Positions 45,358 through 56,194 of a stretch of DNA of 64,000 bases are shown piece by piece (positions within the stretch are counted from its first letter, which is position 1; each line of letters opens with the position of its first letter). The DNA comes from Plenodomus lindquistii (Eukaryota > Ascomycota > Dothideomycetes > Pleosporales > Leptosphaeriaceae), in NCBI GenBank assembly GCA_025504975.1, contig JANUWI010000009.1, forward strand, positions 930,001 to 994,000, written 5' to 3'. Both the position numbers and the translations under genes were made by a program. Below the pieces are notes generated by a model, which made no database searches, was not told the origin of the DNA, and saw nothing but the letters and a program-made list of their open reading frames with translations.

Positions 45358-46140
45358 CTAGGCCGATCTCACCATCATGTTCTGGAACATCTCCTGTCGC
45401 TTGTTTTCGAAGCCGTCAAACGCCTGCGCACAGAATCCAACAGGAATCTGCTCGTCGCCTTTAACCAGCTTTGACCATGTCTCGTCTATGAACTCGGCCA
45501 AGGGCATCCCTATTTCACTTCCATTCTCGATATCAGGTTGATGCTTCGCGTCGTGAAGTTCCGTCTGTACAGCCGGGGGATAGATCTCAATGACCTTGAT
45601 GTTGCCAGGCCCATTGCGTAACTGTTCGCGGACCGCAAGGATCAAGTGGTGTAGTGCAGCTTTGCTTGCACAATAATTTGGGCAACGCGGAAGTGGTAGC
45701 AGAGCTAGCCCACTCGTGGTGTATATAAGCGACGTCTCGTTCGCCTGCTGCTGGAGGAACGGTATGAATGCGGTTGTCAAGTGCACATACGACGTGTAGT
45801 TCGTCTTGAACTCCATTTCGACAGCGTCCAAGTCGATGGTCTCAGGCTTTGAGAAGTCGAACCCGCGCTGCACTCCAGAGTTCAGAAAGATGGAGTCAAG
45901 GTCTGGGTGTTTCGTTGTGACGTCCTTGACGAATTTGGGAATCTGGTCGAGTTTTGTGATGTCGAACACAACCGAGTCGACCTTGTCGCTGCCGTGCTTT
46001 TTTACAAACTCGTCCAGCCTTTCCTGTCGTCGACCAACGATAACAACCTGTTTGCCATCCCCCAAAATCTTCTCGGCGAGTGCCCAGCCGATGCCTGAGG
46101 TGGCGCCTATAATGAGAACTTTGTTGTATTTGAGCGACAT
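45358..46140 (-). CDS. short-chain dehydrogenase/reductase
   Basis: Single exon, 260 residues, classical SDR length. The cofactor motif is LIIGATSGIGWALAEKIL (TGxxxGIG with Ala-Thr), with VGRRQERLDEF suggesting NADP(H) preference from the two Arg after the second strand. The NNAG motif is replaced by LNSGVQ. The catalytic set is Ser in YTTSGLALL and Tyr/Lys in NYCASKAALHH (YxxxK). EIYPPAVQTEL matches the PG motif region. It resembles the DltE-like subgroup of fungal SDRs. Substrate unknown. Confidence 0.92.
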   Translation of the reverse strand: MSLKYNKVLIIGATSGIGWALAEKILGDGKQVVIVGRRQERLDEFVKKHGSDKVDSVVFDITKLDQIPKFVKDVTTKHPDLDSIFLNSGVQRGFDFSKPETIDLDAVEMEFKTNYTSYVHLTTAFIPFLQQQANETSLIYTTSGLALLPLPRCPNYCASKAALHHLILAVREQLRNGPGNIKVIEIYPPAVQTELHDAKHQPDIENGSEIGMPLAEFIDETWSKLVKGDEQIPVGFCAQAFDGFENKRQEMFQNMMVRSA

Positions 46141-49100
46141 AATAGGCTGTGAATTGAGACAGAGTGTGAATTACCGGTGTGGGATTTGCCAGGTATTGGG
46201 GCGTGATGCTGCAGTACTTGTAATCACAGCAACATGGCCACACCATCGATCGATGCCGGCACGTCACGGCTCAAGTGACCCGCTTGATCGGATTACTTCA
46301 GCCTTAGCGCGGTTTTCATATTGAAATCGGGCTCTCGCGTGCTAATATCACCGACGCCGACAAAAGGACACCAATGACTCTACTTACTCACCAAGTCATA
46401 CCGTCTCTTTTACGTATCCTCTTATTACAATTTACAATCATAACCTTCCTAATCCTGATTGTAACCCTCACACCTGTACCCTAACAAACCCAAAGACTAA
46501 CCCTAATCTCTGCGGAAGTTGCGGTGTCGCGCAGACAGGCTTTGCTCTACTTGGCCCGTTTTCCAACGTAAACTGTCAAGGACAACTGCCCTGAGACGCC
46601 TCGTAGATACCTTGAACTGATATCTTGTTCAAGTTTGACGAGTTGTGCCCTCATCACTCGGCAAGACTGAGACGAGATTTCGTTCAACTTTGAGAGGTGT
46701 CTTATTTGATGCGTCTTACTCTGTATACTCCTGATACCTGATATAGCCCTGTACGCTTGGACACGTCAATGTCAAAGTAGAAAGTGTTGATTGAGGAGGT
46801 CTCTGAGGAGAGCTCCGAACGCCATATAAGCTACGGACACTAAGCCCAATCGGGCCGGTAAATACCCAATGATAGCCCCTTCCACCTTCAACAGTCAAGA
46901 TGGTCATGCCCTCGTTCTCAAACACTCCTGTTGAGGCCCACAGCGTGTAACTGTCTTGTCACCCAACACCGGATTCGACACCAATGCGATTTCGAAACAC
47001 TATGACGAGCGAGATTTCAAATGAGTTATGTACTGTGTAGAGATTCCAAGGTGAAAGAGCAGGACCCTAAGCGCTCTGTCTGCATGCTTTCTTGCGTCGC
47101 GCTTCGTCCTGCACATGCTCGAAAAAGAGCATATGAAAGGAAGCGATTACCTGTGGTACTTTCGAGTTTTGACAACGCCGTCACTTGTGGCGAGTGATGC
47201 TCTTCTGCAGTCAATTGTGAATCATCTCTTCATGCGTTGGCATGCCAATCATGAGGCTTTCGCTTCCCGTGGTGAGGCGTCATCTATATTCGGACCTTGG
47301 CGACAGCATTCGGATTCCCATGGCTGAAAGTTGAAACTAAGTTTTTTCGTCGTTTCTTTCCTTGCGGAGTTCAAGCTTTATGAACCGCTCGATGCATAGG
47401 TATATCCTCCACTCTCCCGCCATTGGATGTCATCCGCTGACATTGGCATCATATTTCCCACTTTACCCTTACCATTTTCAATGCAACCCAGTCTGAATTC
47501 TCCAGAGTAGCGGTACGTGAACTCGAAGAATACAGGGGGTTTGAACTTCATGCTTGTCGCGCTCGGTATCAGAGCAGAATAACTGGGTATGTTATCTTGC
47601 ATCCAATCCTTTCAGGCAGCGAAGATTAACCGTGGTCAGGGGGATCGCCGTAGCACTCGTCGTTCTGGCCGACTTCAAACGAAGCGAAGCTATTATTGAA
47701 ACGTGGTTGGTGGCGAGAGGTCTTCATGGTTGTCTCTCCAGCTCGTGAATTGGCCTTTTGTTTCGACAAGACTCGGGCAGGTCAATCGCCCGTGCCGGAC
47801 GCGATGGCTGGCGAATGAAGCCACTAGTTTAATCATCTTGGGATCACTCTCGGGACACCGAGTGCTGTCTTAGTATTCCATGCGACGCGCAAGAGGCGGT
47901 GACGCTGTAGGCCAACGTACTGTGTATGTGGGAGGATGTCTTACATTGAGTGCACCAAAGCTATTGAGGCAACGGAAGATAACGCTAACGTTATTCCACG
48001 CTCGGGGATCTCAAGATCAACGTCGATTGCGCCGAATCTCCCGTCATTTCGATCTGGATCATCCGAATTCCCCACAACCTTCGGTGAGTTGTGACAAGGA
48101 TACGCATATTGAATGATCAGCAGAGTGATATGTACAAGCATGAGTGCATCAAAACGATCACTATGATAATTGTGCAGACAGAAGAGTCACCATACAGTCA
48201 GTACACATCGTACGTCTCGCGGACAATGCGCAAGTATATCCATGAACTCCAAACAGCTACTCCCTAATGTAAATGGTATGAAATCAGCAACTCCAGACAC
48301 GCAATGATGGCCCGGCCATTACATCTGCTGTGCATAAACTGTACAATGGACATCTGCGGAAGACAATCCGGTGCTGGAACAGATCTTCCACTGCGAGTCA
48401 TGGAATGGTTCGGCAACCTTTCGAATTTGCAGCAAGCCCCTGTTGAAGATTTTGAATGTCATTTGGGTATGTTCATCGGTGGGGGGGCAGGACTTGATCT
48501 GCATTTTACTAGGGTACCTTGCACGGCCCGCCTTCGTCAATCTTACTCCAAGCCGCTGGTACGGCCTTCAGATTTTTCATTGCACAAGGCGCGTGGGCCC
48601 TTCATCTGTTACTGTTCGAGAGGTGACGGGTGTGATCCAATTCCTAAGCATATCTCCTCATCATTAACATAAACAATGAAACAATCATACCGACCGACAC
48701 GCGTGCGACACACATCAGCGGGACGTAGGTGAAGTACTCTACTAACCACATCAGTCTGAGACGTCACCGTTCATGAGAAAACCCGGAAGCACGCTCTTCA
48801 TCCGAAACACCCCAGCGTCTGTCAAGAGGCCAAGCTTCCTTCATTACACTGCAATATAGCTGCTCGCTCGATTATGGCCAACATGATAAGCTTACAGGTA
48901 CAAAAGCTATTGCAGGCAGCTCATGACGATTGCGCACACACCTAGCGTTCCATGTCCGTGATTGACGATGATTCCATTCACAATGGTCCAAACGGTGTTC
49001 GTCGGTCTTTTGGTGTATCCCCAAGTTCACATTTGGTTGCAAAATCCCCAGGAGCTTTTGGCACTAGTTCTGCCGCTAACATCCCTAGTTCTGGGCATAT

Positions 49101-49394
49101 CGTTGTGGCGCCCGCATATGTTACCCGTCGAGCAGGCCCAACATCCGCCTATTAAACCCTTCAAGCTAGACCTGACGGTGACAGGCCCGATTATACGCAG
49201 GATCTACCCCGTGAAGCTACCACAGAAGCCCACTTGGTTGGTCGCGTCCGTTCGCCGAGCATACGCTAACAACCGCCTGCTCTACGCAGTATGATCTCCG
49301 TCGACATAACATCAGTCGATGGCAGCTATGCTGCACCCAGGTCGGGCCATTCAGTATCCTCGAATCCGTTTCCATCGTTCGAACACCCTTCACC
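46141..49394. other. 3.2-kb gene-poor region with possible coding relics
   Basis: No gene I can model. On the - strand, frames at about 46925-46716, 47602-47378 and 48100-47941 have protein-like composition but lack starts or splice continuity and may be relics. A + strand frame at 48968-49210 lies upstream of the receptor gene and could be a 5' exon or leader. CCCTAA-like words occur around 46480-46505 but not as an array. Confidence 0.45.
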
Positions 49395-51430
49395 ATGGGC
49401 ATTCAGCTCAAAAATGATGGAATAGCATGGACTTACACTTCTATCGCTATCGTTTGGAATCTGGCGATAGTCGCCGCTCTATCATTCCTCTGGACGCGTC
49501 GCTCACTACCATCGCTTCGCATGCGCAGACTTCCGCTCTTGTTCGCCGGGATCCTCTGCCTGCATACGTACGGATGTTTCGTCTTATTTTGTGAGATCTA
49601 TGCACCTCTTTTGCAGCACGGAGCAGCTTATTGACCAAGTGCGCAGTGTATATGATGGGCTCAGGCTTCCCTTGTAATGCAGAATTCTGGATCATGAGTA
49701 TCTATCTACCTCTCGGCATAGCATTATTTCATGCGTCCAACTCGCAATTTCTGCATCTCATCAAACGCCAGAAGCAGTATGCACATATGTCATTGAAAGA
49801 ACAAGATTCAATCAGTCAGGAAAAGACAAGGGTGACTTCTCGAAATTGCTTTGAGAACGTCATCAAGGGCGTGCAAAGCGCTGACTATGTTGAGCGTACA
49901 TTAATTTATATTGGCATGGGAATTGCTGTTCAGGTGATTGGAACTCACATCCTCCGCATCGGTCATCACTGACATAGAAGTAGTTTGCCGTGACCTTGTT
50001 CGTCTTCCTGGGTTCGAAAAAATTCCATCCCTATGGCATATTCGACTACACCATCGCTGGCACGGATATCGAGCAGCGCGATAAGTGCAGCAAGGGCTGG
50101 GAATGGTGGTTGTCCATTTTCTGGCAATTCTTCTGGTCTTGGATATACGCACCATACTGCCTCTGGAAGTCCAGGGGTATCAATGATGTCCATAATTGGC
50201 GCGTGCAAACGATCTGCTGCTGTGTCGCAGGGTATGCTCAAGTGTTTGGGAGGTTCCAACTTTCGCAGTATCGCTGACACTGAACAGGCTTCCTGGATCT
50301 CCACTCTGGCTAGCAGCACTCTATGCTCCTGCATTCAAGCCTGTCAACGCGGTGTTCCCTCCCCCAGTCTGGTTTTCCATCTGCATATTTCTAATGGAAG
50401 TTTCGGCCATGTAAGTTGCGCAGAGATCAAGTTAGACAGCACACACGGTACTAAATCTGGTAGTGGTTTTCCCATTGCCGACGTAATGAAGGGCATCAGC
50501 CTACGTCAAGAGACTTTGGATGCTATCGCGAACTGGGAGGCCCGACAAACAGCTAATGGTTTCAACTCTGACATAGCAGAAGGGCTATCCACACATCCGA
50601 CCTCCTCCATTGCGACTACGCTCAAGCCAGACTACGAGAACAGTTACAGCAAGATCCCGTTTGAATCGCAGAAGTCTGATATGTTGACGATGAACGCATT
50701 AGAGAATGCACTCCGAAACAATGCCGTCCCTCTCTTGCGATTTGCCTCTTTGCAGGATTTCAGGTAGATGAGAAAGTTACGCAACAGTAACTGTTGTATG
50801 CTAACATCTGACAGCGGCGAAAACGTCAGCTTTCTTGTAAATCTCTCAGACTGGCGACGCTATTGGTTCTCTGCCGAACTCCCCGACGCCCAACATAGAC
50901 ACGAACAATTCATTGCCGGTGCTCGAATCTACGCTCACTTCGTCTCAGACTTTGCCGAGTTTCCGATCAACATATCTTCGAAAGAGAAGAAAAGGCTTCA
51001 GAATGTTTTCGAAGACGCAGCCAACATATTATATCGTCAGAAACGCGGCTCCGTCACTTCAGCGACTTCCGATAGCGCGACGCCCTTTGACAACATGTTG
51101 CCAACTGATTCTAAGAATTCATTCAGTTCTACGACCGAGCTACAGTTGAACATGAACCTCGATTCGCTCGGCCGCGCGAACTTCAGGGCTGTATCGCGGA
51201 TGCAGGCACCTTATCTCGATGAGACCAATACAGATATTCAAGTCCATGAGGCATTTGAAGGTTACATCTTTGATGCTTCGGAGAGTGAGATCAAATACCT
51301 TGTGCTCACCAACACTTGGCCAAAATTTGTCAATCTTGGACACGCCGGCTGTCAGATGAGTAAAGGCGCGGACGTGGAAAGGGGATACACATGGACGAGG
51401 AGGATACTGTGCTCTTCAAGAATTTCTTAG
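49395..51430 (+). CDS. seven-transmembrane receptor with C-terminal RGS domain (GprK-like)
   Basis: Putative G-protein-coupled receptor fused to a GTPase-accelerating RGS domain. Six exons: 49395-49590, 49647-49933, 49984-50231, 50288-50410, 50464-50763 and 50815-51430; introns 50-56 bp; 589 residues; all phases agree. ATG 49395 has an ideal context (caccATGG) and lies 14 residues before TM1. Hydrophobic segments: IAIVWNLAIVAALSFLW, LLFAGILCLHTYGCFVLF, FWIMSIYLPLGIALFHASN, LIYIGMGIAVQFAVTLFVFL, WWLSIFWQFFWSWIYAPYCL, SPLWLAALYAPAF and VWFSICIFLMEVSAI. The RGS part (about 360-552) starts NALENALRNNAVPLLRF, runs through ENVSFLVNLSDWRRYW, FPINISSKEKKRLQNVF and ends EAFEGYIFDASESEIKYL, with an insert of about 60 residues before the last helices. 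A spliced upstream exon (48968-49210) is an alternative start. Confidence 0.88.
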
Positions 51431-52817
51431 ATAGTTAGGCATCAAGAGATGATAATGACTTGAAGATGACGAGTAAGCTATGATGAACATACCACGTGCG
51501 ATACGATTCGTCTGGAACGGAACGAACGTCCGTTGAAGCCTTTCCACGTGCTTCTTGACGCCGTCAACCTTGAAGATGCACCATGACGCGCTCAAGTTCA
51601 CGACTTGTCTAGAGCCAATTCATGGGGGAGTCTGAGAAGTCAAAGTTCGAGGTTGAGTGAGTGTGATGAGTGTTATCGCAGGGCTCGCCATTGCAATTGG
51701 GCTTGCAAGACTCACGCGGCCCAAGAATGTAGCAACCATCCTACTGTATTGCCTGAGTCTTCAACAGTGGCGCCTCAAGGATAAGAAGGAGCTCGTTTTC
51801 TTTGAGTCACGAAACTCTTCAGAACTGGGTTAACACATCACACTGAACGGTCTACTAAAATTGGTTAAAATGTACGTATATTCTCTTGGAGTAGTAAACA
51901 TACCATTATATGAAATCTTGGTAGCTTTGTTCTCTCCCTGCTACCGTACAGGCTTAGGCATTATGCTATTAATGTGGGCTAGGGACACAATAAATCCGAG
52001 CTCCTTCTCATCGTTGAGGCGCCACTATTGAAGAGTCAAGTGGGGTTTGGGTTGCATAGTTGATCTCACTTGATTTAAATCCAGCCACATGACCTGATAG
52101 TATTCTGTGGAGTATCCAAAGCTCGCGAATCACATTCTTGTACCTTGGCCTTATAACAAGTACAGCCAAAACAACCATGCAATTCACTCCCAACGTCAGC
52201 AGCCACAGCTCCCCACCTAAAGCCAAGCTCAGCCATAAAGTCACGTTCTTTTAAGTACCAGGTCGACAAGCGACTGATGTATACCAATCTACAAGAAATT
52301 CTGGTCAATTCATGTGAATATCGAATGCATCGTTCATGTCGACCCGACCCGTAGATTGCTTCAAGTCAAAGTTATGGACTTCCCATACGAACGTGCTCGT
52401 ATTTATTGTGTCTTCATCTCACGTTAATAGCTTGCGCTTGAGCTTATATAGCAGCAGGGATACGACAAAGGCATGTGGGCATAGTACAAAATAGTCTCTA
52501 CTACTCCTAGAGGATACACATGCTATCTAGGGACTTGTACGGTAATTTTATTCTTGGTGTATTGTGTTAGCTACGGCGAACTGCGCCTGTGATCTTGGTG
52601 ACTTAATAAATACGAGCTCTTTCGTAGCCATCAACAGCAGAAGTCTCAGGTTGTGATAACGATATCACTGCAACTCGGCCATTATCAACTGAGAATGCGT
52701 CAGCATGATAACGCATGTTGTACCTTCCTAATGCAGCGTGGAGCCTGTCGCGTCACTTCAAACTGTTATCCCCGCGCAACGTCCGACCGCCAACCCTCCA
52801 TCCATAACAGCATCAAA
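51431..52817. other. 1.4-kb intergenic region
   Basis: Between receptor and peptidase genes, both +. AT-richer; two short segments with similar wording (ATAAATCCGAGCTC near 51990 and ATAAATACGAGCTC near 52605). A hydrophobic - strand frame at 52244-52008 is not supported as a gene. Confidence 0.5.
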
Positions 52818-54649
52818 ATGGCCAAGACCTGGGGTGCGCAAACGGCGATTGCACCCGCACAGTCATCACGCAGCAGTATTACAAGCTCGTCGCTGTTTTT
52901 CAGAGGTGTCTTTGTTTGTCTTGCCTTCTTACTTGCTGCTCATACATACACCCACATCCCACAATGGGACCTCACATCGCACAAACACCATCACTCGGCA
53001 CCGCAATGCGCTCAAGTAGACCCTTTATTCCCTTCCCTGAGGACGAAAGAGCTGGATGATATGGACAGCTATTTAGAGTCGAGTGAATTTCGCAATGTAG
53101 CGGTGAAACGTCTTTCTGGCGCAGTACAAATCCCCACGCAAAGCTACGATGACATGGGAGCGATTGGGAAAGACGCGCGATGGGATATATTTTACTCCTT
53201 TGCGGACTACTTGGAGCAGACGTATCCGCTTGTTCATGCTACGCTGCAAAAAGAGAGGATCAATACGCATGGCTTGTTGTTCACATGGGCAGGGACGGAT
53301 GCGAGTTTGAAGCCGAATTTGTTGATGGCGCATCAGGATGTCGTACCTGTGCCGGACAGTACTGTCAAGCGTATGTCATAGATGAAACCTCGTGATTCAA
53401 GAAGTTGAAATTGGGAGACAATTGCTAATACAGGTATACAGAATGGACACACCCTCCCTTCTCTGGCCATTACGATGGAACATTCATCTGGGGCCGTGGA
53501 GCAAGCGACTGCAAAAATCAACTCCTTGGCATACTCAACGCAATCGAAGCCCTGATTGCCGCAGACTTTATGCCTCGCCGTACGCTAATCCTATCCTTTG
53601 GCTTCGACGAGGAGATATCTGGTTACCAGGGCGCAGGCCATCTTGCCGCTTATCTATTGAAGAAACTCGGACACAATTCGATTGCCGCCATTGTTGACGA
53701 GGGCGCCGTTAACACTGAGAGCTGGGGCGCTGATTTTGCTATCCCTGGTGTCGCTGAGAAGGGATATATTGACGTGGACATTGTGGTGCGTATGCCAGGC
53801 GGACACAGTAGTATTCCACCTGAACACAATGGTATTGGTGTAGCAAGTGAGCTCGTCACGCTCATCGAAGCCAACACCTATGAGCCCGAATTAGCCGACA
53901 GGAACCCCTACCTTGGCCTCCTGCAATGCGGCGCCGAACACGCGCCCAAGTTTCCGCACAAACTCGAGAAACTATTGAACAAACGTTCAGCGCGCACCCA
54001 CACATGCTCCAAAACGCCCAAAAAGGATGATTTAGCCCTCGAAGCAGCAAAAGCAGGACCAGGCGTCAAGTATCTCTTCACAACCTCGGTGGCTGTTGAC
54101 ATTATCCACGGGGGTGTAAAGACCAACGCATTGCCTGAACGTACAGCCGTCACGGTAAACCATCGCATCAACGTCGGTTCCAGTTCCTTGGCCATCAAGC
54201 AACATCTCGCGCATCTGGCAAGACCAATAGCGAAGAAGTACGGGTTAGCGTTGCATGCGTTCAACGGCACGGAAACACCAAATTCCATAACGCTATCGCA
54301 TCCTGATACTCTTCTTGAACCCGCGCCCATTACGCCAACCTCCATGTTCTCAGTCGGCACCAATGGCAATGCGACAACGTCCCCCTACGCCCTCCTAGCT
54401 GGCACAACCCGCGCGCTCTATGGGCCCTCTCTCATTGTGTCTCCGGGCATCATGACGGGTAATACAGATACGCGCTACTACTGGAACTTGAGCGAGAACA
54501 TTTTCAGGTATGGCCCAGGGTGGGATAGGGACCAGGCTGGGCTGGGTAATATACACACGGTAGATGAGAAGGTGGGGGTTAGGGCGCATGTGGATACGGT
54601 AAGGTGGATGAGTAGGTGGATTAGGAATGTTGATGAGGCGGATCTTTGA
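52818..54649 (+). CDS. M20-family metallopeptidase, carboxypeptidase S-like
   Basis: Two-zinc peptidase resembling vacuolar carboxypeptidase S. Exons 52818-53370 and 53442-54649, intron 71 bp, 586 residues. The N-terminus has a basic/polar lead and one hydrophobic segment (LFFRGVFVCLAFLLAAHTYTHI), a signal anchor as expected for a type II vacuolar-sorted enzyme. Zinc and catalytic landmarks: NLLMAHQDVVPV (His-x-Asp), WGRGASDCKNQ (bridging Asp), FGFDEEISG (catalytic Glu followed by a ligand Glu) and AAIVDEGAVN. The dimerisation-lid part (VVRMPGGHSSIPPEHNGIG) is intact, and the C-terminal GIMTGNTDTRYYWNL holds the last ligand region. Convergent with the TFIIE gene. Confidence 0.94.
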
Positions 54650-54935
54650 GATTTGGGTTTGGGGAGGAGAGTGTAGAGGGGTCAGCCAATAAGTATGGAC
54701 TTGAGAGATGGTGGTTGCTGTAGAAGTGGTTGATGTACATTCCCTTATCGATCCTACAAGAGCACAGTACAAAGGTTCAAACCACGAATTTATCCTTGTC
54801 TCGAACAATACTCGCTCCTGCTCCGTTGATAACATCCATATCATGTAAGCCCGAACTGTTGAGGGACACGCATAGTCGAAGCTTGAAATCCCACAAAAAA
54901 ACGCCTTCGCTGATGCAATCAAAACAAACGCCCAC

Positions 54936-55727
54936 TTACTTCCTCATACCCGAGAAGTCCTTGAGCAAATGAGCCATGTGGGTATTCGTCTGCTTGCCAT
55001 TTTTCCTTGGCGCCTTCTTCTTCTTGTTCTTGGCCGAGGCGACAACCTCCTTCTTCTGCGTCGCAGCCACCAGACCCGCGCCTTGCAGCGCACTCCTCAA
55101 CTCATCGGGATTGGCTGGAATCGCAATGCGATGCCACATTTGCGCAAACTCGGGCTCCATGGGATGCATCATGCTAGGATCGTTGTTCCAGACGGTGCGT
55201 GCCAGACCGTCTTTTGTGCGCTTTACAAGGACTTCGTTCTTGTCTTCTTGGAGCTTGATGTCGTCTGCGACTGTCGCCCAGCCGTCTTTCAGGTCCTTGA
55301 TGCTTAAGCCCATGGCAGACTTCTGAGACTGCAGATAGCCCTTGAGCTGCGCGGCATTCCGAATCTGCAACTTGGGCTTGTAGCGGTACGTCTCGTTTGC
55401 GCTGTTCCAACTAATGCGGTTCCCAGCGTTGTCGGCGCGCATCAGGACGCGCAGTTGCTCTCGTTGTACGTGGCCCACGGGCAGATTCAGAAAAGCCATG
55501 ATGTCGTCAAAGGGCAGCCACTTGGTGGGGTTATCGCGCAGGTGGTCGGTGGCGTAGGTGAGGCGTGTGTAGACGTGCTCTCCGGTGCCCGTGTCCTGGG
55601 GCTGCGAGTAGACGACGGGGACGCCATCGGCGGGACGCTTGCGCTTTGCGCCGTTGGCCGAGGTGTTGGAGGGGGTGGGAGAAGGGGCGTTGATGCGCTG
55701 GGCGAGGTTGGTCTTGGGAAAGGACAT
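54936..55727 (-). CDS. TFA2: transcription initiation factor IIE subunit beta
   Basis: TFIIE small subunit, acting with TFIIE alpha to recruit and stimulate TFIIH at RNA polymerase II promoters. Single exon, 263 residues. After a basic N-terminus (AKRKRPADG), the winged-helix core appears as TRLTYATDHLRDNPTKWLPFDDIMAFLNL and YRYKPKLQIRNAAQLKGYLQSQ, followed by the second core region GLSIKDLKDGWATVADDI and VWNNDPSMMHPMEPEFAQMWHRI. The C-terminus is Lys-rich (KNKKKKAPRKNGKQTNTHM) and ends with a conserved-looking helix. The length is typical of filamentous fungi. Confidence 0.95.
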   Translation of the reverse strand: MSFPKTNLAQRINAPSPTPSNTSANGAKRKRPADGVPVVYSQPQDTGTGEHVYTRLTYATDHLRDNPTKWLPFDDIMAFLNLPVGHVQREQLRVLMRADNAGNRISWNSANETYRYKPKLQIRNAAQLKGYLQSQKSAMGLSIKDLKDGWATVADDIKLQEDKNEVLVKRTKDGLARTVWNNDPSMMHPMEPEFAQMWHRIAIPANPDELRSALQGAGLVAATQKKEVVASAKNKKKKAPRKNGKQTNTHMAHLLKDFSGMRK

Positions 55728-55748
55728 GGTGGTGGTGGTTGTGTTTGT

Positions 55749-55780
<32 letters not shown>

Positions 55781-56194
55781 CTATGTGTTGTGTATGTGTG
55801 TGTGGGGGTGTCTGTCTGTCTGTGTGCAGCGTCTAGCTAAAGGGTCGCACGGCAAGAGGGGCAAGAAAGGAGGAGGGAGCGAGCGTGGCTGGGGTGGGCG
55901 AGGAAGGCGCAGGTGAAGAGAAAGGTGGTGAACGCACCTGGAAAGGAAGAGAGGCAGCAGCGGCGGTGCATGTGCAAGTGCAAGGGCCTGCCGTGCTTAG
56001 CGTGTCCATGTCGTCAAACATCCAAACCCAGCTCGCGACACCCGCGACTGCTCACTTGCCTGCTTGTCCATTCATTGTCTGCGCCCACGCCCGACACTCC
56101 TTTGTCCCTGCGTGCGGCCACCCTTCCTTCCATCACCGCGCGACGAGGATGCGCGACAACGCTCAGTAGGCCCGCACAACCCGCACACCACAGC
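55728..56194. promoter_or_regulatory. 467-bp bidirectional promoter region TFA2/TPR
   Basis: Divergent spacer with a (GGT)n microsatellite next to the TFA2 ATG (55751-55776), purine-rich stretch at 55850-55950 and C-rich leader before the nucleoporin start. Confidence 0.6.
55751..55776. repeat. microsatellite (GGT)n
   Basis: About eight uninterrupted GGT units in the presumed TFA2 leader, transcribed as ACC repeats. Confidence 0.95.

Noticed and set aside
46480..46505. CCCTAA-like words suggesting interstitial telomere repeat
   Set aside because: Only scattered single copies with intervening bases, not an array.
52008..52308. Hydrophobic - strand frames upstream of the peptidase
   Set aside because: Leu/Val-rich but no conserved residue pattern or gene structure visible.
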